From positions 12,174 to 28,994 of the forward strand of contig BRYA01000086.1 in NCBI GenBank assembly GCA_030267965.1: 16,821 nucleotides of DNA, given 5' to 3'. A model generated the notes under the pieces. The model did no database searches. It saw only the letters and a list, made by a program, of their open reading frames with translations, and had not been told where the DNA came from. This document shows, piece after piece, positions 8,702 to 16,821 of the stretch. Position numbers and translations under genes: made by a program. This DNA comes from Triparma columacea (lineage: Eukaryota; Sar; Bolidophyceae; Parmales; Triparmaceae). The stretch's first letter is position 1, and every line of letters begins with the position of its first letter.

Positions 8702-10670
8702 ATGTCCGACATTGTATTCAACGATTTGGGTAGTGACATGCCTGAGATTGCAGACGATGACGTTGATATCGAGCTAGAGGAGGAAATTAGGGCTGCTGAG
8801 GACGCTATGAAGGCGGCAGAGGCCGCAGGGGCGGGAGAGAAGAAGAAGAAGAAGAAGAAAAAGAAGCTTTTACCGGGTGAAGAGCCAGAGGAGGAGGAGG
8901 GAGGAGAAGCGGGAGAAGCCGCTCCATCGGGTGACAAGAAAAAGAAGAAGAAGAAGAAACCGTTGCCCGGGGAGGAGGAGGAGGAACAGGGGGGAGACAA
9001 TGAAGAGGACAACCTCGAGGAGGATGCCGTAAGGGTCAAGGTCGATACTCGCCATTTGCAATGTCGTTTTTATGAGGAGGTGAGGGAAGCGAGCCAGCAA
9101 GGGGAAACAAGGAAAGCGACGAGCGAAAAGAAGAGCGAAGCGGCAGCGAAGACAAGAACGATACGGCCGCGGTGTCTGATTTGAGCACTGCAAGCCCTCG
9201 GCATTGACGAAAGGACGCAGGACCCAGTCCCCCACATTACGAGCCTCATTATGTACCTTACATCTAACCCCTCCCCTCCCCCCTTTCCCCCTTTTGCTCG
9301 CGCTCCGTAGCCCTACCCCGAGGTGGAGTCCCTTGTCATGGTGAATGTGAACCACATCGCAGAGATGGGCGCCTACGTATCCCTTCTAGAGTACAACAAC
9401 ATTGAGGGTATGATCCTCCTCTCCGAGCTCTCCCGCCGCCGCATCCGCTCCATCAACAAGCTGATCCGCGTCAACAGGAACGAGGTTGTCATGGTCTTGA
9501 GGGTGGACAAGGAGAAGGGCTACATTGATCTTTCCAAGCGCCGTGTCTCACCTGAGGACATTGCCAAGTGCGAGGACAGGTGAGAACACAAAACGAGATT
9601 AAAAATGAAGGATTAAACAAGATAACAGACAGCGCCACATAACGTCACATAACGTCACATAATCACACACTGACTGCCCCCTCCCTCCCCCCCTTACCCA
9701 CCAGATTCTCGAAGGCCAAAGCTGTCCACTCTGTCCTCCGCCACCTGGCTGACCAGCGCAAGATGAACCTCGAAGACCTCTACGTCCAGATTGGCTGGCC
9801 CTTGTACAAGAAGTACGGTCACGCCTACGACGCCTTCAAGCTCACCCTCGCCCCCGGCGAGAACACTGAGGACCCCTTCGCCGACATTGAGATGGAGGCC
9901 GAGGTCAAGGCCGACCTCCTCCAGTACATCAAGAGGAGACTCGCCCCCCAGCCCATTAAGGTCCGCGCCGATATTGAGGTGTCCTGCTTTACCTACGAAG
10001 GAATCGACGCCATCAAGGAGAGCCTCCTTGCCGGGGTGGACGTTGGAACCAACAGCGTACCCGCCGCTGACATCAAGATCAAACTCATTGCCCCGCCAAT
10101 GTAAGTCCGTCGTTTCGTTCCCCGTTCCCGTTTCCCCGTCCCCCGTCGCCCCCCTATCCAACTATGTGAATGATGAAAATAGCCAACAGCTCGCCGAGCG
10201 GCCGTGTTGTTTCTGGAACCGCCACCGTGCGGAGAACCCTCCAGAAATCCTCGGTGTCTGCGAAGACGACCCATGGCGTAGGCGCTGGTCTACTGTCTGA
10301 CATATATAGTTGAGATGGAGTTTTTAAACAACTAACAACTACTGGGTGAATTCGTGAATAGCAATAGCAATAGCGGCCTCCCACCTTCCGTCTCCCCCCA
10401 TCTACTTCTTCCTTCTCACCCCCTCCCGCTCCCACCAACCCCAGCTACGTCATGTCCACAATGACTCTCGACAAGGACAAGGGCATCGAGCTTCTCAACA
10501 AGGCCATCCAAAAGATCGAGGAGATGATCGTCGGCAAGGGGGGGAAGATGGAGGTCAAAATGGCCGCCAAGGCTGTGTCGATCAGGGAGGAGACGGAGTT
10601 GCAGGCGATGATGGACCGTCTCGCCGCGGAGAACGCCGAGGTCGACGGAGACGAGCCAGAGGAAGAGTGA
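8702..10670 (+). CDS. EIF2S1: Translation initiation factor eIF2 subunit alpha with long poly-Lys/acidic N-terminal extension (4 exons, 422 aa)
   Basis: Alpha subunit of the cytosolic eIF2 GTPase complex that brings initiator Met-tRNA to the 40S ribosome. Exons 8702-9079, 9311-9579, 9705-10100 and 10445-10670 join in phase (1269 nt). The family sequence starts at CRFYEE (residue 121), then the S1 OB domain ([20 protein letters not shown]) with the kinase loop [13 protein letters not shown]; Ser167 corresponds to human Ser51, so control by eIF2-alpha kinases is expected. The helical domain ([10 protein letters not shown]) and C-terminal domain ([18 protein letters not shown]) follow, ending in an acidic tail (VDGDEPEEE). 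Ordinary eIF2-alpha is about 315 residues; the excess is mostly residues 1-120, which hold Lys9 (47-55) and Lys8 (79-86), each followed by LPGEE and acidic sequence. There is no ATG next to CRFYEE; the nearest in-frame ATGs are Met1, Met13 and Met36, so poly-Lys is translated from any of them. Kozak context (CACCATG) favours 8702. Confidence 0.96.
9636..9665 (+). repeat. Three-unit CACATAACGT tandem repeat in eIF2-alpha intron 2
   Basis: CACATAACGT occurs at 9636-9645 and 9646-9655, followed by the variant CACATAATCA at 9656-9665. It sits mid-intron and supplies branch-point-like CATAAC sites upstream of the C-rich tract. Confidence 0.85.
10101..10444 (+). other. EIF2S1: Long third intron of eIF2-alpha with exon-like segment
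   Basis: Donor CCAAT|GTAAGT and acceptor CCCCAG|CTACGTC; splicing joins AT+C to give the family sequence APPIYVMST, so the intron is real. At 344 nt it is the longest in the window. A GC-rich segment at about 10190-10313 has an open frame that would fuse in phase to exon 3 and end at TGA 10311-10313. AACAACTAACAACT near 10327 is a good branch site for the real acceptor. Confidence 0.85.
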
Positions 10671-10787
10671 GGGGAGGTGGTCATATTTTGAAGAAAACAG
10701 AGGGAACTGAGGCGGGCAACCGAGACGATGGACGAGACGACCGTTAAGTGAACTCAATTGAATTGGCGACAAAACGCACACGATTAG

Positions 10788-10801
10788 TGATTATGTAATC
10801 A
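10788..10801. promoter_or_regulatory. Palindromic TGATTATGTAATCA, possible bZIP-type site
   Basis: A 6-2-6 inverted repeat sits in the 226-base spacer between the eIF2-alpha stop and the next start, about 96 bases before the ATG at 10897. Its core fits the PAR-bZIP consensus RTTAYGTAAY. A role in transcribing the downstream gene is inferred from position only. Confidence 0.35.
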
Positions 10802-10896
10802 TAAGTTTTAGTTAGTTCCAGTTTCGCAGTCCCAGTCCCAAGTCAAGGCCCAAGACCAAAACGGGATTTTTAAACTTGGTTCTTGAACCAGCCCAG

Positions 10897-13800
10897 ATGT
10901 CATCGAGAAGGGGACCTACTGCAGGTCCAACTCTCCGACACTCCGGAGATCGTGTAATGCAAAACCAACCATCCTCTTACGGCACAAATTCCTCAAAACC
11001 CCAACCCTCTGCGGCAGAGTCTGCGGCTATCAATGCTTCTGCAATTGCTGCAATCCACGCTAGGATGAGAAATGCCGAGCCATCGATAGCTGAACTGTCC
11101 AAACCAAGCGGAAGGCAACCAAAAAACGGCGGCATGTCCACCAAAGAGATTATTGCCGAGAGGTTGCGGCAGAGGAAGGTGAGAGGGGGGTAGAATTGTG
11201 GTATTTTTGCTCATTTTTGAAACAACAACGCTATATTACGTTAGAGTAACGATCAACTGACACCTAAATTGCCCTGAATATGCCGATTGTTGTCGTCTTC
11301 AGGCCAAGGAGGGCAACACTGAGGAAAAGTCTGTTGCTGAGACCCTTGCCTGGGTACGCGCAAAGTCGGCTGAGCGGAGGTCGAAAAAGTTGCTGCAGCA
11401 GTTCGAAGGGAAGGAGAACGAGGGGATAGTTCCCGAAACTTTTCCCACCCAGCACCATCAGCAGCATCAGCATCAAATTAGAGTCCCTGCTCCGGGAGCC
11501 TCGTCAGTAGGTGAGAATGGGACAAGAAGAGAAATTTGCGCGTCATTTCAAACCGCTAACTCATTTTTACCGCTAACACACTTATTTTTTGCGCCGCAGA
11601 GGCATCGATAGCCAGGGGACAGGCGATCCTTCAAGACGCGGACGCAAGGATGACCAAGTTTGAGAAGTATATGAACGACATGAAGACAGGCACGACGGCA
11701 CAATCACCCCAGCCATCCACAACTGCTATGGTCAGCCTAGACTCTTCCCCTATCTTACCGGCAAAAACGGAGAACACCGCTACAATTTCTACGTCTGCAT
11801 CCAACCCCTCCTCCCCCCTCAAAGGCAAAACTTTAGGGAACGGAAAGGTTGAGGAGGAGGGAGTGGGCGAAGACGAGACAAAAGCCACGAGGTCCAAATC
11901 CACCTCTAGACTGGGTGTTTACCAAAAGCTATCAACCGTGCCTTTTGAGCCCATCCAAATCGAAGGCCGAGGTGAGAATTGGAAGGGTAACGGGCAACTC
12001 AACTTAGCCACCAACGCAACCGCTTCGCACACCACAGTCTCCGAGAGGCTGACGGAGGCCTTCCAGAAGGCTGTGCCGTCCGTCAACGTCGCGGCTGGGG
12101 GGTATGGCGAGGGGGAGGGGGACGGTGAGAGTGCCAGGGGCAGCCGGGGAAGCAGACGGAAGAGCAGGGAGCGTGCGGCGATAGAGCAGCAAGCCAGCGT
12201 CGCCGCGGTGCCCCAACAGGAGAGGCCCTCGCCTCCAAAGCCCAAAAAGTCCAAAGTGCGAGTTGTGACGTCGAAGCGAACGCAGGAATCCATCGAGGAG
12301 GAGGAGATGATTAGAACAATGCAAAAGATGAAGGAGGACTCTAGGAGGAGGGCACATTTCCAAAACCAGGAAAGGATGGCCCAAGAGCGCGCTGAAAATG
12401 AAGGGGAGGAAAATTACGAAAATTACAACAAGGGGCTCCAGACGGACTTTGAGATCCTCATCCGCGAGGGCGCGGAAGAGCTTCGAAAGGAGAAGGAGGC
12501 CGCTGAGAGATTGATACAGGGGGGGGTGAAGGCAAGCGCGCAACACAAGGTGAGAGGGAAGTTGGAGCATAAATATGTCGAGAGAAACTCGCATCTCCCA
12601 ACCCCGAAGTAGCAACTTAACACATATACCTTCCTTGTCATTCAATCCATCGCAGGGGGGGGACAAGGAAAAAAAACGAAACGACAAAAAACATGGCGGA
12701 GAGTCCAACGATGCCTTGCCCTTCGTCGCACCCTTTGACCCGAAGACGCAACTGCAGGGCTACAAGAGAGGGGAGATCGCCAAGGAGAGGAGGCAGCAAG
12801 AGCTGGAGGACGCCGAAATGCTAGCGGCGCAACAGAGGAAGTTCAAGGCCCTCCCGCTTCCGGGGGGCGTCCAGGTCAGCAACAACCTGTACGCCAAGAC
12901 TGAGGCGGCTAAGGCGAAGGAGAAGAGGGCGAAAGCAGGGCGGAGAAGGAGGGAAGGAGGAGCGGGGAGACCCAGGGGTCCCCAGAGAATGGACGCCGCC
13001 GACTTGTTCAGGGCCCTAGACGCCGGGAAGATGGAAGTAGCCACGGAAAGCGTGGCAGAGGTCCCGGAAATCAGTCAGGAGGAAATTCATAGGAGGAAAG
13101 AGGCGAGGAAAGCGAAGAGGATGAAGCAGAAGATGGAGCAGGACCAAAAGGGCATCCTAACTTTGCAAGAGGAAATAGCTAAGTTAGAGATGAAGTTAGG
13201 GAAGAAAAAGAATGGAGGAGGGGGAGGGGGGAGGGCAGGAGAGGCAGAGAGAGAGGGAGAAGAGGACAACGACTATCTCTCAGCGATAGAGAGCGCAGGA
13301 AAAATGCTGAAAGGACAAGGAGGCAGTGAGGCCGACGACTCGTCGTCGACGTCCTCCTCTTCTTCAGCAAGGGAGCCGAGGCAAAACACCTTCCTCACCG
13401 GGACCAATATCGCCGACCATTACGATTCGGGTGATTCTGATGATGACTCCTCTTGCTCTTCAGCCTCTTCAGTTTCGTCGGGAAATGAGGAGGAAGGCGA
13501 CGAAAGGCTCAAGGTCAGCGTCCCAAAGAACAACAATGGAACTACCGAGGAATCCGGGCCGGCCTCCGAGGTTTACCGCCGCCAAGAGAAGTGGCTCGCA
13601 GAGAAGGAAAGAAAGAGAAAGGCACTCATCGAGGAGAAGAAGAAGAGGGAGGAGGAAGGCTTCACTGGAAAGCCCGAGATATTCTCCGCGAAGCAATCTT
13701 GGATGAGGGCCAAGGTGTCTTACGCCGCCAACTTGCAGAAGGCGAGGGAGATCGACGAAATGAAGAGGATAGAGAAGGAGAACAAGGAAGAAGCAGCCGA

Positions 13801-15261
13801 GCGGAGGAGGCTAAGAGAGCTCCAAGGGCTGAAGGCCGAAAACAGATACAAGAAGAAGCTGAGATTGATGAAGATCGACAAGGAGAAGCAAAGGGAGAGC
13901 CTGGAGAAGCTGAGCAAGCCGAGGAACGCAAGGAACCCATCGTCGGAACTCGGAATCAAGGACGAGGCCGACTTGGAGGCCCACAGGGCGCAAGAAAAGC
14001 TTGCAGCAGCGGGGGGAAAGAGGGGCGAGGATGAGGAGGACGGCGACGTCGGGGGGGACGATGGCTTCGGGGACATGGACGAGAAACAGTACATCAGGGT
14101 CATGAAGGCATTGGGACTGGACCCCGGCATCACCGCAAAGAAGAAGAAGAAGAAGAAGAAGGGGGAGAGGGGGGGAGGAGGGGGCGGAATGGGAGGCTTG
14201 GAGCTCGACACTTCCTACGAGAGCAATTTCACAAACGACCCGGGATCTATCGTCAACGTTGGGTCAGTTGTTGTTGGAGATCAGGGCGGTGGGAAGGAGT
14301 CCTTTGCGAAGAACTCCCCACGCAGAGACTTTAGGAACGCCGATTTTGTCAACGACACTTCAGTCATTAAAGAGATCGACGATGTTTTTGCGGAGCTGGA
14401 GAGCGACAAGTGGGGCTCAGCAGTCGGGGGGGTAAGGGATGGGGTGGGGTTAGGGGAGGATGAGGGGATGGGGGAGGAAAGTAACGAGTACGAGGACGAT
14501 GACTACCAATTCGAGGAGAGCGCTGATGAGGGGGAGAGCAGGTGAGAGGAGGAGACGTTCTACGACGGATGATGAAGAAAGAGCACTCACACAATCCTTA
14601 CTGGCCCATCTTGCAACCTCGTAACCGCAGTTTCGACATTAACAAGTCTCCCGAATTCCTCAAAAGATCCAGAGGAAGCAGCAGGCAAACGCAGCAGCAG
14701 GAGGAGGAGGAGGAGGAGGTTGAGGAGGACTATGAGCAGGAGGCGGCACGGGAGGGCGCAGAGAGGAAGTGGAGTTTCAGCGGACACCAGAACAACGAGG
14801 GTATCATGGCCCACGCAGCATCAGCCTTGGACGCAGCGGAACACGCCCTCAGCGGACTGATGGGGGTTGATAAAGGGGAGGCCAAGACGAAACAAAAAGT
14901 GGTCAAGGAACTTTTCGACGGAGCCATCGAAGTTCACTTGGAGCCATTCGAGAAGTATGAGCGAGGAATGTGCAGCTTCTTCGACAGGAGCTCAAGCGCA
15001 GAAAAAGGCAGATTTAGGGTCAGAGATGCCAGAGACTATGCGCCAGATAGTATGAGGAGAAGGGAGGACTACACGCCCGGGGTTATGCTACTAGTGGGAA
15101 AGAGGAACGGTGCCGGGGAGGGTGGCCCCGAGCAATGCATCACCATCCTCTTCGATAAGGCCAAGTACACTGAGGACGAGGGGGCCAAGTGGTGGGAAGA
15201 AAACAGACATCGTTTCTTGGGTGGGGGAAAATTTGATGGTGGAGGGGACAGAGGGCGATAG
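10897..15261 (+). CDS. Large coiled-coil, low-complexity protein with C-terminal BRX-like segment (5 exons, 1318 aa)
   Basis: Exons 10897-11178, 11303-11510, 11600-12549, 12656-14541 and 14631-15261; introns are 89-124 nt, all donors GTGAGA, acceptors CAG. The joins keep frame (3957 nt) and the last closes at TAG 15259. N-terminus Ser/Ala-rich with KEIIAERLRQRK. Residues 164-480 are mixed low complexity with a Glu/Arg helix. Residues 481-1108 hold long charged coiled coils (RQEKWLAEKERKRKALIEEK, then GFTGKPEIF), Ser/Asp stretches and Lys8 before poly-Gly. The last exon has an acidic Gln/Glu run, then DYTPGVMLLV (from 1255), CITILFDKAKYTEDEGAKWW and ENRHRF (WW at 1296-1297). That pattern recalls the plant BRX domain (PGVYITL ... 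RFS ... A-x-x-WW-x-EN); family membership is inferred. The RxxKW/FTGKP style is common in protist cytoskeletal proteins. The start is the first ATG of the frame. In-frame intron retention (e.g. 11972-12037) cannot be excluded. Function unknown. Confidence 0.85.
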
Positions 15262-15713
15262 TGAATAGGGTTAGGAGGGGGCGGAGGGGTCGGCTTCCGT
15301 CGTTGAGGAGGGGCACGATTGTGAAGTCGAGGATGTGTGATATAGAAACATCTTCTTTTTAAAGAAACATGGTACGCTGCTGAAAATTCATTTACTTTCT
15401 CTTTACTCCATCCCTGCCACATCACCCTGCCACATCAGCAGGCAAATTCTCAAGCTGATCTATCTCTCACCTTGAACCACACGAATTAAATAAATTGTGA
15501 GTTAAAAGGAGGAGGACGGGGAACGGATAAGAGTTATTTGACGCAGAAGCTCTTTTTACGCGCGGTGTGATGTGATTTGCAAAGTGGCCCGAGATGGAGA
15601 TGGCAAGAGGCCAAAGAGGGGGGGTTCATGAAACACGTCGTGTGTTTTTGGATGACGTCGTCGTCTTTCTCGGATTTATTCCCCTCGGAGGACCGGTGAT
15701 ATTCAATTTTTAC
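15262..15713. promoter_or_regulatory. Intergenic region upstream of the 15789 gene, with 5'UTR exon
   Basis: About 450 bases hold the 3' flank of the BRX-like gene and the promoter and first non-coding exon of the next gene. CCCTGCCACATCA is tandemly duplicated at 15412-15424 and 15425-15437. A 40-codon open frame starts at ATG 15594 and runs to the donor at 15713. No TATA box is certain and no other gene is seen. Confidence 0.45.
15412..15437 (+). repeat. Perfect 13-bp tandem duplication CCCTGCCACATCA
   Basis: Two adjacent identical copies at 15412-15424 and 15425-15437 lie in the intergenic region, either in the 3' flank of the BRX-like gene or in the promoter of the next gene. Function not known. 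Confidence 0.9.
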
Positions 15714-15764
15714 GTGAGTAACTAACTCATCTTGCTCCCTCCCCGCTTAACATCCTTCCTCTAG
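15714..15764 (+). other. Likely 5'UTR intron (51 nt)
   Basis: TAC|GTGAGTAACTAACTCAT ... TCCTCTAG|GTTTGAG has a consensus donor, a TAACTAAC branch site and a pyrimidine tract before the acceptor. It lies 24 bases upstream of the ATG at 15789. An in-frame TGA just after the acceptor keeps the upstream sequence from being part of the main reading frame, so it is placed in the leader. Confidence 0.7.
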
Positions 15765-15788
15765 GTTTGAGAAATCTGCAGAGGCAGC

Positions 15789-16821
15789 ATGGATCGCCGC
15801 GTCGTGGAACTCAGCGAGAAAATTGGATCGTCAACGGACCAATGCGGGGAAAGCGATCGCGATGATCCCTCTTTCAAAGGCATGGAGGGGGAGAAGCCTC
15901 CCCGCAGGATTGATGCTCCAGACCAAGAGGCTCCTCCCGGTGATGGTAGTCAACCAGACGACAACGCATCGAAGCAGTACGATAATGTTCTGCTGAAGAC
16001 AACCGAGCCCCCTTCAGGCTCCAATCGCACACCCTCCGCAATACATGGTCCCGTAGATATCGATTACACAGCTCTTGGACCCGAGCAAGGCAAACTTGTG
16101 AAGCTTCTGGATGACCGAGGAGCCGTTGAAGGCCTCATCAACACCTCTACCGGCGTCGATGTGAAGGTTATGGAGCTTGCTGATGTCTTCCACGACGAGA
16201 GCGACAAGATCATTGACTATCTCCTCACCGATTGTGAGCAGGGCAAGTTCCGAAGGAAGACCCTCCAGGAGTATGACGAAAAGGAAGGAGTCATTCATAG
16301 ACTCGTCTACTGGCAGCACTACGGCAGCGGGAATAAGTTTGTCGAATTTCTCCTTGACGTCAAAGTCGTCTCTCCTGACAAATCGGCGAACATTATGGAG
16401 TTGGCACCCCTTGATGAGGATGACCTTTCTGATGAGGCAACAGCGATGCTTGTTGAAATGCTAGGGTCAGTAAAGACCAAGACTGTCAAGCGAGGTGTCA
16501 TTAAGGGCAAGCTCAGCTTCACTGACTTTGAGTTTGGACAAACTGCAGTCACCATGGTGGGAACTCTTGAGGCAGAAGAGAGAGCAACAGAGATGAAATC
16601 AGAAGTTGATGTTCACACAGTCAAAAGCGTTAAGAGTGTGAGATCCACGAGATCTAGTGTTGAAGGGAGGAACAGTGGCAGGACCAAGAAGGGAGATGTC
16701 AAGGCTGCGTATGCAGCAGTAAAAATTATTATGGTGGAGGTCAGGAAGAAGTTCAGACAGCCTGGTGTCATTGATGAGAGGAGGAAAAGACACTTTGTGG
16801 AGGAGGTCATGCCAAGAGCAC
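15789..16821 (+). CDS. Uncharacterised protein, possible START/SRPBCC-like region (3' truncated by window)
   Basis: Open from ATG 15789 to the window end (344 codons plus one base), with an in-frame TGA upstream, so the start is well placed. Residues 1-90 are polar and disordered (Asp/Pro/Gly). About 95-215 look like a folded alpha/beta domain: DVFHDESDKIIDYLLTDCE, then VIHRLVYWQHYGSGNKFVEF. This recalls START-type lipid-binding folds (helix, then VxRxVYW strands), but the resemblance is weak and tentative. A second segment (KLSFTDFEFGQTAVTMVGTL) is followed by a Ser/Lys/Arg linker and a basic helix (KKFRQPGVIDERRKRHFVEE). No membrane segment or catalytic motif is seen in the visible part. 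Codons are less G-run-rich than in neighbouring genes. A GTGAG inside the frame near 16638 could be a donor, but the downstream sequence reads well as protein, so I kept it coding. Confidence 0.83.
   Translation, partial: MDRRVVELSEKIGSSTDQCGESDRDDPSFKGMEGEKPPRRIDAPDQEAPPGDGSQPDDNASKQYDNVLLKTTEPPSGSNRTPSAIHGPVDIDYTALGPEQGKLVKLLDDRGAVEGLINTSTGVDVKVMELADVFHDESDKIIDYLLTDCEQGKFRRKTLQEYDEKEGVIHRLVYWQHYGSGNKFVEFLLDVKVVSPDKSANIMELAPLDEDDLSDEATAMLVEMLGSVKTKTVKRGVIKGKLSFTDFEFGQTAVTMVGTLEAEERATEMKSEVDVHTVKSVKSVRSTRSSVEGRNSGRTKKGDVKAAYAAVKIIMVEVRKKFRQPGVIDERRKRHFVEEVMPRA

Noticed and set aside
9694..10161. 155-codon minus frame opposite eIF2-alpha exon 3
   Set aside because: A shadow of a highly conserved coding exon; the plus strand clearly encodes eIF2-alpha.
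12004..12708. 234-codon minus frame rich in Leu
   Set aside because: Antisense to exon 3 of the BRX-like gene and crosses its intron; Leu/Pro-rich reversal of Glu/Lys-rich codons.
13591..14034. 147-codon plus frame inside exon 4 of the BRX-like gene
   Set aside because: An alternative-frame reading of purine-rich coiled-coil sequence (Arg/Gly/Glu in place of Lys/Glu); no start context or family evidence.

Overview
The window looks like compact, gene-dense nuclear DNA from a eukaryotic microbe, most likely a photosynthetic or formerly photosynthetic protist. The genes carry short spliceosomal introns (mostly about 50-130 nt, two longer at 231 and 344 nt). Donors are strongly biased to GTGAG (14 of the 17 junctions I placed; the other 3 are GTAAG). 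Many introns have a CTAAC-type branch site and a C-rich tract before the acceptor. A plant-type DNA topoisomerase VI A subunit, G- and A-rich coding sequence, and many Gly/Lys/Glu-rich low-complexity proteins fit a stramenopile microalga (something like a bolidophyte or parmalean). That lineage call is a guess from style and not proven by the sequence. There is no bacterial operon, rRNA, tRNA, CRISPR array or intact mobile element.

Layout, left to right. (1) 18-881, minus: first exon of an unrecognised charged protein, running off the window. (2) 882-1375: divergent intergenic region. (3) 1376-4014, plus, 2 exons: an 813-residue coiled-coil/EF-hand protein. (4) 4228-5996, minus, 6 exons: TOP6A (SPO11-3-like), 416 residues with all catalytic residues. 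(5) 5997-6657: intergenic, with an extremely AT-rich island (about 17% GC over 6241-6540 by hand count). (6) 6658-8156, minus, 3 exons: prolyl 4-hydroxylase-like 2-oxoglutarate/Fe(II) dioxygenase with a Gln/Pro-rich N-terminus. (7) 8157-8701: divergent promoter region with a direct repeat containing an inverted CCAAT box. (8) 8702-10670, plus, 4 exons: eIF2-alpha, 422 residues. (9) 10897-15261, plus, 5 exons: a 1318-residue low-complexity/coiled-coil protein ending in a BRX-like segment. (10) 15789 to the window end, plus: partial gene with a possible START-like region, preceded by a 5'UTR intron.

Most real genes are split by introns, so no single open frame shows a whole gene. The models here were built by joining exons in phase. 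Every closed model has a total length divisible by three and, where the family is known (TOP6A, P4H, eIF2-alpha), the joins restore family-conserved sequence.

The genes do not form one pathway. The most unusual observation is the eIF2-alpha N-terminus: an extension of about 120 residues, absent from ordinary eIF2-alpha, with two poly-lysine blocks (9 and 8 Lys) in acidic sequence. It resembles the K-box tail that normally sits on eIF2-beta.
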